A stretch of 41,392 nt of DNA from Plantago elongata (Eukaryota; Streptophyta; Magnoliopsida; Lamiales; Plantaginaceae). A model generated the notes under the pieces. It was not told the origin of the DNA. It worked only from the letters and a program-made list of their open reading frames with translations, and did no database searches. Positions 23,657-35,979 of this stretch are shown one piece after another. A program made the translations under genes and the position numbers. The stretch spans positions 1-41,392 of the forward strand of contig JAYMSP010000781.1 of NCBI GenBank assembly GCA_036897095.1, read 5' to 3'. Numbering within the stretch: position 1 is the stretch's first letter; every line of letters starts with the position of its first letter.

Positions 23657-24359
23657 TATAAATACCTTATAATTTATTTATAACCTATACGTTCCAAATT
23701 CTCATGTTCCTTAATAATAGCAACAAGTTGGACGTTGAGAACTTGATGGCTCGTCAATGTAAATAATTTTAAACTATAAATATAGAATTTTTAATCAAAT
23801 TTTATTATGAAATTTTAAATATAATATTTGGACAAAACATGTGGTATATATCTGAGATACACTACACCCGCGTAACATGTTACGCATATTTATCTACTTT
23901 GTAATATATTGAGGATACACTCCTCAAGGTTTAGTCTCTAATATGAGTCTGTGTAGTTTACCCAGTGCGCATTCAAATGGTAGAGGTTGTGAATTCCCAA
24001 AGTTATCAAAATAAATAATAATAATAAAAATATAAATAAATAAACATTACATTTACAGTTTAAGATTAATTCACATTTAAAGTTGAAAAAATTTGACCAC
24101 ACAAAAGTTAAAGAGGAAGCTTGTACAAAGACGGAAGAGATAATATATTAAGTACGTTCTATGGTATGATATATAATTAAATTTTAAACGAAAAATGAAA
24201 TGTTCATCTTAATCTTTACCAGTAGTGGTCATTGGGTTAGCCCGGGTGTTTTGTCGAGCCAATGAGATATGACATGTTTCTAGGGATTAGACTGTAAATT
24301 AGTAAATGTATAATTGAAGGTGGTAATATGTAGGTTTGTGCTTCACATCACTTGGAGAA
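23657..24359. other. Non-coding DNA with a perfect palindrome
   Basis: No gene is seen. GCGTAACATGTTACGC at 23870-23885 is a perfect 16-bp palindrome. A stretch at about 23960-24040 (GGTAGAGGTTGTGAATTCCC, then an AATAATAAT tail) is faintly SINE-like but lacks a good A box. Confidence 0.5.
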
Positions 24360-24690
24360 GATTGCCTTGCGCTAATTCTTGCATACAAATTAATGTTCTC
24401 AAGTATCGAACAATGAGTGATCGACATGATTATAACCTCTGAAGAGCACATAAGAAAATATATTATTATTTCAATGATAGAACTAGAATAAAGACGTCTT
24501 CAAATGTTCAATACCTTTCAAGAGAAGATAGTTCTCAACAGGTTATGCTTCACTATTACGATTAATAAAAAACAAAGACAAACAAATCTAATTCTCAAAA
24601 AAAGAAAAAAAATAGACAGGTCAATCTTCTTAAATGAGAAGCTATACATCGCATTTTCAAGGGCACGGATCGAGGTCGTCCACGGTTAAG
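24360..24690 (+). pseudogene. Helitron helicase C-terminal fragment
   Basis: The plus strand keeps the last part of a PIF1-like Helitron helicase: a stretch like RVIDMIITSEEH and IISMIELE (about 24415-24490), then LCFTITINKKQRQT (about 24540, family form CFAMTINKSQGQT), and LYIAFSRARIEVV (about 24640, family form LYVALSRA). These are the final helicase motifs. Stops and frame changes interrupt it, and the Rep domain and Walker motifs are absent. It belongs to a different copy from the minus-strand Helitron, which has its own C-terminus at 13056. Confidence 0.7.
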
Positions 24691-25038
24691 TTGTTGCTAA
24701 AGCCCCTGATAATTGATTGTGACGAGTTCACCGAGACAAAATAATATGGTATGCATAAAGATACTAAAAAATTAAAATCAATTACAGATAACATCTAAAT
24801 TAATCATATTCGCTGGCATCTTTTATATTTCACGTTCAATCGCATTAGATTCTTAATTCCAAATCTACATTCGAAGAACAAATTAATCGTTGTTATATAT
24901 TGTTATAACAAGCGTACCTAAATTCTAGTATACAATACTTTTCTTAAAAATTTGAACAATGTATCAATTACAAATTTATATGTATTGTGATTGATGAATA
25001 AAGTACAATATATAGTGCACTTGGTACAATATTGTTTA

Positions 25039-25064
25039 GGGCTTAACAGCCCCACTATCACTAG
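25039..25064 (+). repeat. Helitron 3' hairpin and CTAG terminus
   Basis: A perfect 5-bp GC-rich stem with a 4-nt loop, an 8-nt spacer and CTAG before T. The next bases are the TATA box of the MORC gene. Confidence 0.7.
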
Positions 25065-25071
25065 TATAAAA
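25065..25071 (+). promoter_or_regulatory. Putative TATA box of the MORC gene
   Basis: TATAAAA starts at the first host base after the Helitron terminus. A transcription start about 30 bp on (near 25095) would fit the leader and its first donor at 25204. No other TATA box nearby fits as well. Confidence 0.5.
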
Positions 25072-25457
25072 TTCACCCATCACTATCCTTTACACTCCAA
25101 CAAAACTTTCCAAATTATACTCACTCTGCCACCCACTACAAGCTGGGAGTGAAGTATCACAGTCGATGCTTTGATGCTGAAGTTCAACCGGCAAAGTTTA
25201 AGTGTAAGTGATGTTCATTTATGCCGTCAAATTCTGCATATCATATTTCCACAGAAATTCGTTACCGGTAGCTAACTTATTTGCATGATCAGCAGCTAGC
25301 TTTTTGCAGTTGGTGTGGTTGTGAGGAAAAAGTAGAAGACTAAACGCAGAGCATCGGATTAAACAAGTAAGTGTAGTGTACCTTTCTTTCCATTTTTCAC
25401 AATGGTTACTGCTTGCCTCAGCTTATGATGGGTATATATATAACTCCACAAACTTTT

Positions 25458-25605
25458 GCTTTTTTCCGTTTTTGGAAATACAGTGGTTTGAATCTATACT
25501 GTGCTTTTTTTCCGTTTTTGGAATTTCAGTGGTTTGAATCTATAATGTGCTTTTTTTCCTCTTTTTTGTCTTTTCTGTTTTTGGGAATTCGGTGAATTGA
25601 ATCTA
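25458..25605. repeat. Minisatellite, three units of 45-46 bp
   Basis: Units begin GCTTTTTTCCGTTTTTGGAA and contain CAGTGGTTTGAATCTATA; they start at 25458, 25503 and about 25549. The third unit is longer and more diverged. The repeat is in the MORC leader intron. Confidence 0.8.
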
Positions 25606-26318
25606 TATATGATCATGCATTTAAAGTAAGGGTCATGTCTGTTAGGTTGCTTTATATGTGGACTGTTTTACGAGGAATGCTAGATGTTTTAAATGCATTT
25701 TGTGCTCTCACTCTCAAGGACATTTTCATTTAGGCTTTGTCGTGTTGGTTCGATGTTGTAGCTAGAAACACCCATCTGTCCCGCCTTAAGGGCACACAGC
25801 CTGAATGTACCTTCTTTCATTTGTAAATCTTCTTAGCATCGTTAAAGAAAGATATCATGTTTCAAGGTGTGGAGAAACATTTGGGGTTCCTTATGTAATC
25901 CTTTTAGATTCATTTTGTTAGAATAAACTGAAACTCCCTATGGGGATACTGGATAGTGCCTCGTTTTGCAGCCATTTAGTCTGGCAGATCTGGGATCATG
26001 TATGCTTGGTTGCTTAGAAATATTTCAGGGTCCTTGCAAAATCTGTTTATTTCAGTCTATAGTAAGAACGAAACCTTATATCAGGTAGTATCATTCTGGA
26101 CCAGGACTACTCGATGGGTTTAACACGGAGCGGATATGGAATCTTTATTCAGATACTATGAGCAGCACCCCTGGCTCTTTGATGGGGGTGACATATTGAA
26201 AATGAAGTCTGAAATGGTGAAAATTAATTTCATGAAACTCTGTCCTTATCAGAAAGTATGTTCCAAGTTCCATGATGTTACCTGACCTTGTCACTCCAAT
26301 AATCAGTTAGTTGGTAGC

Positions 26319-26410
26319 GACAACGAAGCGCAACTTAGTTAGTAAGACGCTTCACCTCCAACCAATAGGTCGGGGGTTCGAGGTCACCCCTTTGCCGTTT
26401 AAAAATCAAA
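26319..26410 (+). mobile_element. Very short tRNA-derived SINE with perfect 18-bp target duplication
   Basis: The 92-bp element has an A box-like GCAACTTAGTTAG and a B box GGTTCGAGGTC (26375-26385), then a short TTTGCCGTTTAAAAATC tail. It is flanked by AATCAGTTAGTTGGTAGC at 26301-26318 and again, identical, at 26411-26428. It is little more than the tRNA-like head. A relative lies at 36460. Confidence 0.9.
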
Positions 26411-26956
26411 AATCAGTTAGTTGGTAGCTGGGGCAACTTAGCTTCAACCCACATGATCTATTTGTTTTGTTTTTTTATTTCAGTTGCAATGGCTTCTCTT
26501 ATTTTGGGTTCAGGCACCATTACCTGAATCATTTCTACTTCTACATTGGTGGTGGGAACTGTTAGTGACATGGCGGGTGCTTGTGGCACTTTGTGGATAA
26601 ATCGATTTTAGGATAGAGTAGTGCCTATGGTGGGTGGGGCTTTGGGAGAGAGATGGATTCTGGGTATTTATTTATTAATTGGCAATGTTTTCAAGTACTT
26701 CGTATTCTATTTAGTGTATGTACTATTTCGTTACGTGCATGAAAGCTTACATATTCAACCTTCTAAAATGATTTCCACAAAATAAGCAGAAGTCAGAAGT
26801 AACTGGCATTGTGCATTGCTTCTTTGTTTGTTAATGTTATAATGTATCTGTTTTTTTCCAAGTTCCTTCTGCTCTATTAATTGTCTATGACACCCATTTA
26901 CCTCTTATAGTTGGTAACTTATAGGCCAATGTTTTATTTCTTTTCCAGTACCTAAG

Positions 26957-29900
26957 ATGACTTCTACCAGCTTCCATTTTAGTTGCGTGCCTATTCATGA
27001 AGATCAGGAGTTATTTGGAATATATGGGCAGGAAAATGAATACTCTAAATTTCAATTGGGGGAAAATTCCCATGTTATAAGGCTTGAAACTGAAGAAAAT
27101 ACAAGATCAAATGATTTACAAACTCCATGTAGTGCAAGTATATCAAATCCATGGCAGTCCTCAATTGGTGATTCAAGCCTCTACCCTGCCTCGATATCTC
27201 TGGCGCCTCTTTGTCGGGAATTTTGGAGAGAAGGATACTATGACACCTCTCAGCCAACCACCTCTAGATGTACTTCCTTTTCTAATAATCCCTCGTGAAT
27301 CACATCTTAATGTAGTCATCATTCTAGATTATGACCTTTGTTTACTTCATTAGAAACTGAATTCTGTATTTACCTGCTTTTAGTTGTCTTCTGGGCTTTT
27401 GCATACTTGGGACAGTTAAACTTAATTATAAGAATTGACACCAATCTGGATGTTTTGTGCTTACTTTTCATCTATTATTTGAAAGCTGGGGCAAATTATC
27501 TCCGTATACACCCCAAATTTCTTCACTCAAATGCCACTGCGCATAAATGGGTTTTTGGAGGTAATATTCTGTCCCCATGTTAGCTGAATATGCATGTCCA
27601 GGATTCTCATGGAATGTATCTTCTCATCTAATCTTTTCTTGTCTCGCAGCCATTGCAGAACTGCTGGATAATTCTCTTGACGAGGTAATCCTGTTCAAGA
27701 TTATTTCTCGTTGCGTTGTTTCTTTGTTGTTAGGTGTGATAGAAAGTCTAGAAGGTTATGATATGTTATCTTGTGTGCTCATACCAATTGTTAATATGTT
27801 GATCTAGTCAAAGTTACAACACAAAGTTGCCATATTGCGAAAACTTTCTTTTCTATTTTATCAAGACTAGCTCTTTCCCTAGTTAAAATGTCAAATAAAT
27901 TATGACTTTTCTTTGATGATTTGATGCATAGTTTTATTTGTATTCTTCATTTGAGTTTCCTCTACGCGTCAATTTGATACATTTTTGTACGTAGCGAGGA
28001 TATAGACTGTGAAATGACTTTGGGTTTTCAGATATGTTATCTATGAGGGCGTGTTGATTTATTAATTATATTGTGTATACATAATTTCTGGAGGGAGTAT
28101 ACTTTGTCAGTTTGCATAAACGGCATCTTCATATATTTATTATAAATATTTTGAATTAGATTGCACAATTATTATTGCCAGGTACAAAATGGGGCTACCT
28201 ATGTCACTATAGATAAAATCTTGAATCCCAGAGATGGAACTCCAGCTTTGTCATTTCAAGGTACATGCTTAATGAATATGTTTCAGTTGTACTGTTAATC
28301 GTACGTACCTAAAGCTGATATGTCGACTTCAATTAGACAATGGTGGTGGGATGGACCCAGATGCAATACGGCGCTGTATTAGCTTCGGATTTTCAAATAA
28401 AAATTCGGAAACTGCAATTGGGAAATGTAAGATTGAGTTTATCTTTTTCTATCTTATATTCATTCATTCTTTTGTTCTGTTTTTATGCTGAGACTTTCTA
28501 CTTGTACCAATTCAGATGGAAATGGGTTTAAGACTGGTTCAATGCGGCTTGGGGCTGATGCTATTGTATTCAGTCGACATATGAGTGACAGGTCCCTCTT
28601 CTTTCTTTTGTATTATCTTCCTCAGTTTTCTTCCAGGATCATTTTTATGCAGTTTGCTACCTATTTTTTGGTTGTATATTACATTTTTCTTTTGGTGGAG
28701 CTCGCTCTTACTACATGTTAAGAAAGATGTCTATGCCTCAAGTATCTTGTTGAATTATACATATGTTCGAAGTGAAAATATAGATGCAAACTATGGCCTG
28801 GCCGCCTGGTTGATAGTGTTTAGTGATGCCTGAAGAGTTGAGTTTTTACACGATTCAGTAGGCACTTAAAACTGTGTGTCACATTGTTTGTATGGAGCTT
28901 CTTTTAGCAAATGTAAATTTGGTTTTCTGTTGATGGGTCCCAGCCTGGGACCACAGTTCAGCTCCATGTTAACTAGTGAATGAAGTCGGTGCAATTTATT
29001 TGTGTTTTCAACTGTCAATCCAAAACAGGTGCATGTAACTCCTCAATGGACTGAAAGATGTTTAGCCGCAACCAAGTAACATTATTTCCTTTATTGCGAT
29101 GCACTTCGCATTTCTATCTAAAGAAATATAGTAGACATTGATTGGTCTGCCTAGCAGCCTAGGCATGCTTGACAAGCAGGCTTCAAAGAGCTTGGTGTTA
29201 ATGCACTCACCGCTCAGAGTCTCAGACTCTACTTGCCTCAATGCACCGACTCTATGTAAATTTATTGGGAAGATTCACTTTAGCATATGTTCTTTACAAC
29301 TAGCATTTCTACACATTATGTATGTACACCTAAATCAATCAATGCACACAATCATATTCAGCTCAGACATGTTAGATTCATTTCTTTCTCCTAAATGATT
29401 GGGAAGTATAATGTGTATTGCACCTTCGAGATCAGTCCTGCCCCTGATGGGAAAGAGCGTATTCTTTGCATGAATATCTGATATGACCTAATGTGGTATA
29501 ACAAAGAAAATGTAAAGTTAACATCCAAAATAATACATTTCATCAAGAAATGGGTTGACATGAAGTAGAACTAACTATTTATTATTTGGTCACACTTAAT
29601 ATATTTTTTAGACTGGAGCTTTAACATGATGTTCAATCTAAGCAAAGAAAGCATTATAATAAACAAATAGATGGCCCAGACTATGAACCAAGTCTGTAGT
29701 GGCCAAGTAGAAACATCCAATTTCAGTAGTTGTTCAAAATCTATGCTCTTGTTGTACATTATGCGAGGACCTAATATATTGTTAATTTTTGTTTCTTGAC
29801 CAGGAGATGGACCCAAAGTGTTGGTCTTCTATCCTACACATTCCTCACCCAAACAGGGCAAGATAGAATAGTTGTTCCAGTGGTGAGTTTTCATTATTTT

Positions 29901-32900
29901 CTTTTAAATTTGCTGTTTGATTTTATATCTAAATATGTTTCTATTCTTCTAGTTACAGTGGCTCCCTTCACTGTTCATTCTTAGTTAACAATAAATAAAG
30001 TTGAGCATTTCATTCGTGTAACTCGGAATCAGAAGAACTACAAAGAAGTCCAATTCACGATATTTTGACAGCGAGTGCCATTCACTGGCTTCTTGTGTAT
30101 ATAGAATCAATATTCAGTCCCTGTTTCTCATACGGTAAATTCATAATTAGCAGAAACATGAAAAATCCGCCTTATTAGTTTATCTTGGGCTTATCTAAAT
30201 GCTTAAACCATGGCATTTTAGAGGCAAAGTTATGCCATTCAACATCACCTAATGACTTGGCAGATGATGTCAAAGTTTATGTTAATTGAATCAAAATGAA
30301 TTTGGAATGGGAAGCATTGCATGAAATGTTAAGTTGTTGTGTGCAATTTAAATACATCCATCAACTGTACCTTGTGTTTCATATCAACGTCTTCTAACTG
30401 GAAATATCATGGAAGTTTAATGGGGCATGTTTGAGTTTTCTAGCGTGCCCTTGAGCTTTTTTGGGGCCGCAGGAACATAAATCTCAATGCCACTATATGA
30501 TGTAGGAGACTGCTTTAATGATCTTGATTGTTTATGAATTAAAATTTTGCTTAGAGATGGTCTACTGTATTCCTTGAACCTATGTATGGTTATATGATGA
30601 AACTCCCCGAGTCTATATAACCGTGTGATACTATGATTCATGATGATTGGCCGTAAATGTCTATGTTTGAGCCTTTGAGGCCTCTGTTTGAAGATGCTAA
30701 TATAATACTATCTCATTTATATATTCAGCTTAATTTTTCTATGAATTATAATCATCTCCCTGCATTTTGATTTTCTCATCCTCCTTGCTAGAATTCCAAT
30801 TATTTATTTTTCCACTCATGTTGTGTTTTACTTTTGGACCGGAGTTGTTTACCAATTACTTCAGGTTGCATATTGGTCCCACAAACCAAGCATGTTCTTC
30901 CTGTGCAATTTTTCTTCACCCGTGTATAGCAACTTCCCATGAGTTTATCCATCCCAATATTACTTCCCTGCAAGTGTACTATCTTTATGTGACCCTACTC
31001 ATAAGAACACCTTTAAGCATGCTTGTTGTGGAGTGATATTAGGATGGTTGATTTCTTGAGAAGCTTCTCACGGTGCACACTAGTGAGGAAAAAGTGCATC
31101 CTTTCGAAGTACATGCATTGATTTGTGGGGCCAGTAACCTGGAGATTGGCCATCGGTAACAGTCTCCTATCCACGAGGGGCTAGCCATTACAAATGTGAT
31201 TTTTTTCATCTTGACCAAAACTTTTAATATTATAATATTCTGGACATGCTTTTTACATTGGCCCTTTATGTACTTCTGCAGGTTGATTATGAGTTCAGTT
31301 CACAAACTGGCATTTGGAATATAAAAAACCAAAATGAACATTTTGAGAAAAATGTTTCCATGTTGTTGCAGTGGTCTCCAGTCACGACAGAGGCTGAGCT
31401 CCTTAAGCAAGTATGCTTTTATCTTAAGGCGGCTAATTTTTCTTGCTCTTTTTTATAAGAATAATTTTTTCTAGTATACATATGCACAAGTGACCACGAG
31501 AAGATTGTTTGGATTTTTTTTTAAAAATGGTTAATGCTGCTTATGGATTATTTCCCTTCTATTAGTGTGTTCTAAACTTTGAGGCTTCTTTTTTTTTTTG
31601 TTGACTTGATGCAGTTTGATGACGTTGGCCCTCATGGTACCAAGATTGTGATATACAATTTATGGCATACTGATGAAGGCCAATTAGAGCTTGACTTCGA
31701 GTCCGATCCTGAGGTTTTTCTTCAATTTAGATTGTTGAAGCAATTTAATTTTCAAATTATTCATCTCAGTTTCCGTTCTACGAATTCTGGGAACAGATGG
31801 CGCATTTCTTATGATAATATCTTTCATTCTGCTTAATGGAAGCAGGATATTGTAATATCTGGTCCGAGAAAGAATGCACACATGTCGGCTTATGAACAAC
31901 ATCTTGCTAACCGCCTCCAATATTCACTGCGTGTAAGTTTGTCTGAAACATTCTAATATCTGTATGTGCTGTAAAATTATTGCCTGTTAACTATTGGAGT
32001 TGACACACTTGCAGGCATATTTGTCAGTTTTGTATCTCAGAATTCCGGAGAGTTTCAGCATATTTTTGCGTGGGCGCGCTGTTGACATTCATAACATTGC
32101 AAGTGATCTCAAATTCCCGGAGTTCATTCTGTACAAACCTCAAAATGTGGAGGTAGAGACAAGACTCAGGGCTTTTAGATTACTTGTATGTAGGCTGCAT
32201 AAGAGTACTCCTACGTATTCCAGTTAACATTGATGTGTGCAACTTGTGTACTGATTTCTGAACACATAAATCAAATCAACTAGAATTTTTTTTGCAGTGC
32301 ATCTTGATCCAGCTAAACTGCAGCATCATGTAGGACATATGATTTAGTCTCTCTCCACTCTCATGTTGTGGTTTGTTGGTGAAGTGACACCTGACATGCA
32401 TTGACTATTGATTACCGTTTCATATGTATCGTGCATTTAATATGTTTGCTTGTATGTTCTTCTTTGTGTATGCATATGTTTTAATGCGTGCATACATCTC
32501 CCTTATTTATATGATGCTATGACTCAATTTGGAGATCAAGTACACTTTTCTGCTGATTGTAGGGTTCTGTCATCACGACAGTTGGGTTCCTGAAGGAGGC
32601 CCCTGCAGTAAATATACATGGTTTCAATGTCTACTACAAGAACAGATTGATATTGGTGATTACTTTTTCTGATTCATTACTCTTTCATCCACTTACTTCT
32701 GAAGTTAAATGAGTTAATGGCAGCTGATAGCATCTTTCTATTGAAACAATCCTTATACTAAAAATAACTGATTATGCAGCCATTTTGGCGCGTTCTATCC
32801 ACAACAAACGGCAGAACCAGGGGAGTTGTGGGTACAGTTCCTTTTATTGCTGCATCTTGGCATCTTTATTGTGATTTGTTATTGACCAGATCTACCTTAT

Positions 32901-35618
32901 TTTCTTCTACCTGCCATAGCAGGCGTTTTAGAGGCAAATTTTATGGAGCCAACTCACAATAAACAAGATTTTGAGAAAACTCCTGTTTTCCAGAAGTTAG
33001 AAACCCGTCTGAAAGAGATGGCACTGGAGTACTGGTAATTGATTAATCTGATAATAGCTGGTTGTAAACTCTTTTCCCAAATGTATTGCCTGTGAAGACT
33101 AGATAACATATGTTAATATGTTTGACTTGTTAGAGTTTTGGCCGAGTGTCCAGTTTATCATTTTAATACTGCACACCCTCTCTACTTGCTGCTGTATCTC
33201 CTTTTTGGGGGTCCCTGGCTTCAATCATGATCAGATCATTTATGTCACGCTTATGCATGACACAATATCTTACTCGTGGGTGTTGTGACAGGGATTGCCA
33301 TTGTGAACTCATTGGTTACCGTGGTACTAAGAAACCTCGAGCAACAAAGGCACCTCGTACTTCTTCTGGAATGGGTCACGGCATATATCAACCTGTACTG
33401 CTTGATAATGAAATCTCAGGTGATTGTGGTGAAAGATCCTTTACTGCAGCTGGAGCTCTGAAAGATAAAACTAATGATTGGTCGAATCAGATGGATACTC
33501 AAAGGGAACCAACTACTGTAACCTCAAAACGACCAATTCGCCATACTGCAAAAGGTATTAAATTGGCATATGCTGAATAACGACTTGTCATTGCTTTAGT
33601 TGCTCAGGTAAGAGGGTGCTGTTCACTTTATGAATTGACATGTGTACAGTGACTAAAGTAATCTAATGATGACAAGAGTATGCATCTGCATGGATTGATT
33701 ACTTAAATTAGAGCTCAATATATTCAAACAAAACACGAAGTTGTATTGGAGCACTGAACTACAAAGCAGGTAAACTAGTAGTGTACACTAACAGCAATTC
33801 TTTAACAAGATTATTGCAATAGACAAACATATCTAGGATATGTCTTTCATTTGGTTGATTCTGCTCTGAGGACTTGCTCAAGTACTTTATTCAGAAGTGA
33901 AAACCATAGAACTTATTCTAAGTTACTGCCTATTGGTGAGTATTTCTCGTTCACCAAGTTGTTTCAATGACTGTCTATCCCCTCTTGTTAACACACCCTA
34001 TATGTGAAAAACTAATAAAGAGTAGGCAAATGAATGAAGGATGAGGCTCATTTATTTTTCTACTGTACAAAATATTCATTGCATTTTCACTGTGGCCAGT
34101 TTCCCAGTTATCAAAATAATTTGTACAAAAATTGGGATTGTAAAGTTGTAACCTAAACCATATTGTAAGGTATATGAGTATATCTAAAAATTACCTAGTT
34201 TTGTTAGCTGAAATCTGAATAGCACAAGAAACACATGTGCTTTTGCAACTTCATGTGGGAGCCAAGACTTTACAATACAAACTTCGTAGTTTATATCATT
34301 AGAAGATGCTTTGTAGGAAATGAATGGAGCTTCTAGCAGTTGGCTAGCAGGAGCAATTTATTTTACTGCATATTTGTATCCGTGTCTACTTTTTTTCTGC
34401 TCTCTCTCACTTATTGCATCAGTTGTTATGTAATGCACCAAATACTTGCGCTTATGCTAGTATGTTACTACCCCAACAAAAGCACAACTGCACAAGGAAA
34501 AATATCTAAAGAGTCGCAATTAGTGTAAATCAGACTCATCATTATGTGAATGAATTAGAACTTGTTTTTCAACATTAAAATCTGCTCCATGATGGACAGG
34601 GCTCCGCTCTAAAAGGAGAGGCTATAATCAAGATGAACACCCTGGAAGGGTGAAAATGATTGACCTTACTATGGAAGAAGAGGATTCAATTGAAACAGCT
34701 GATGGGGGAAATCTGGAGGTAGTTGTTCTTGTTAAATACTTATGTTGTATTTATCACTCTTTGATCCATTAGGTTCTCTGAAAGGAAATATCAATTGTTA
34801 TTCACAAACTCAGGTCCTACATCATATGCATTTTGTTGTATTTATTCAGCCCAACTCTGTAGTGTCTTATGAGATAAAAATAGCAACCTCCTCAGAGTTG
34901 GTTAACTGAAATAGGTTGTCAAATCTCAACATATGAATGAAACTTGCCTTGGGGAATTTGAGATGGCAGGATCATTCCAACCTCTCAGTTTCCTTACAAG
35001 AGCAAACATAATGCATATTGCCCCAAAAGAAGCCACCCGTGCCACAAAAAATTGCTGACAAGTTTTTGCTTTTATGTAGCATGCTATTGACAATGCAAGT
35101 GGTTTAGAAGGGAATAGGGCAGCCCAGGTCATTCAAGCGAACAGAAGACTTCATTTGCAGTAAGTCCATGCAATAATTAAGTCGCACATACTATTGCGAT
35201 AGAATGGGAAAAAGTCCAAACTAGATATAATGTTTTTTGGCCAATGCACTAACTTGTGAATTATTATTCGTATAGATGTGAAGAATACCAAAAGACCCAA
35301 AAAGAACTTAACCACAAGGTAAATCGAATTCAGTACTTCAATTGTCACATGCCTTTCGACAACAAGAACTGTTTTCTTGCATGCACCAACACAAATAATG
35401 CTTTCCTGCCCCAAGTTGGATATACAGTCTGGCTGAATATCTTCAGTTGATATCTGAGTTTTCTGTGTCCTTTGCTTAACTACTTGTTTTTTTCTGCCAG
35501 AATCGACTAACTAAGAGGTTGCCCTTGTACAATCTTTCAGGTGACGCTTCTCAGTCAGCAGTTACAAGATGCACTATATGAATATGCTCAATTGCTTTCG
35601 CATTCGGATGTGTTGTAA
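26957..35618 (+). CDS. MORC-family GHKL ATPase (MORC4/MORC7-like), complete
   Basis: Plant MORC proteins are nuclear ATPases that compact chromatin and support RNA-directed DNA methylation and immunity. Exons: 26957-27269, 27486-27560, 27650-27684, 28182-28260, 28337-28426, 28516-28591, 29804-29882, 31282-31410, 31615-31713, 31846-31932, 32015-32152, 32563-32655, 32780-32831, 32923-33034, 33292-33554, 34600-34718, 35080-35159, 35276-35318, 35541-35618. They total 2040 nt, 679 residues, one frame. Landmarks: HPKFLHSNATAHKW then AIAELLDNSLDE (about 130-141, ATP-binding N-box), DNGGGMDPDAIRRC (about 168), KYGNGFKTGSMRLGAD (about 197), an S5-like fold (250-450; LRAYLSVLYLRIPESFSIFL), GVLEANFMEPTHNKQDFEKT (about 448-470), WDCHCELIGY, and a C-terminal coiled coil (CEEYQKTQKELNHKVTLLSQ). 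No CW zinc finger, as usual in plants. The first coding exon's end at 27269 is chosen on frame and is the least certain junction. Confidence 0.93.
35502..35541 (+). promoter_or_regulatory. Competing 3' splice sites before the last MORC exon
   Basis: Two acceptors lie 40 nt apart: TTTCTGCCAG (ends 35500) and AATCTTTCAG (ends 35540). The second keeps the coiled-coil frame (KVTLLSQQLQDALYEYAQLL). The first would add NRLTKRLPLYNLSG and run to a different early stop. A branch-point-like CGACTAAC (35504-35511) sits about 30 nt before the second, favouring it. Confidence 0.6.
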
Positions 35619-35811
35619 ACGTTTAGATGGAAAATAGAGCAGTTTTTGAGCCAGTTACATGTGCATATCTTTGTTGTTTCCCAGCTCATTGCATCATCCT
35701 GGCAACTGTTTTGTAAGTCAGTGTTTATGTATGTATGTGTATGATCTATGCTCCAATCATGATGCAAGTTGTCTCATCTTCTTCCTTCTTCCTGTGTTTG
35801 TCTTTCTTTGA

Positions 35812-35817
35812 AATAAA
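35812..35817 (+). terminator. Poly(A) signal of the MORC gene
   Basis: AATAAA lies 194 bp after the stop codon in T-rich 3' UTR sequence. It is the first canonical signal downstream of the stop. Confidence 0.6.
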
Positions 35818-35979
35818 GTTCACTTTAGATGTACAAATGTTTCACCTTGAACATTCTAATCTGGAAATACATCAATCAAAGAAAAAGAAAATATCCCTAC
35901 AAATCTTTGTACCTCTTAAAATAAAACCCCACGCTCAAGCCTCAGAATTCTAATTTGGAATTAACTATCAACTTACAAC

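Larger units (their letters stand above)
24360..25064 (+). mobile_element. Plus-strand Helitron remnant, 3' end at 25064
   Basis: The 3' terminus is textbook: hairpin GGGCT-TAAC-AGCCC (25039-25052), spacer CACTATCA, then CTAG (25061-25064) and host T (25065). The helicase fragment lies 375 bp upstream in the right orientation. The 5' end was not found; the start given is only where recognisable sequence begins, and the element may reach back to 21111 or further. Confidence 0.65.
25095..26956 (+). other. MORC 5' untranslated region and leader introns
   Basis: A leader exon probably runs from about 25095 to 25203 (donor GTAAGT). A second, 25310-25366, is bounded by TTTTTGCAG and GTAAGT and holds stops in all useful frames, so it is non-coding. 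The long intron after it ends at TTTTCCAG (26948), eight bases before the start codon. Within that intron are a 45-bp minisatellite (25458-25605) and a SINE (26319-26410). Long introns in plant 5' UTRs often raise expression. Confidence 0.5.

Noticed and set aside
23960-24040. Another SINE
   Set aside because: There is a B box-like word and an AAT-rich tail, but no A box and no target duplication.
24900-24929. Alternative Helitron 3' end at CTAG 24925-24928
   Set aside because: Its hairpin is AT-only with an 8-nt loop; the GC-rich hairpin ending at 25064 is far better.
29138-29398. Plus-strand frame of 86 codons in a MORC intron
   Set aside because: It falls between exons 28591 and 29804, has no family similarity, and conserved MORC sequence joins across it.
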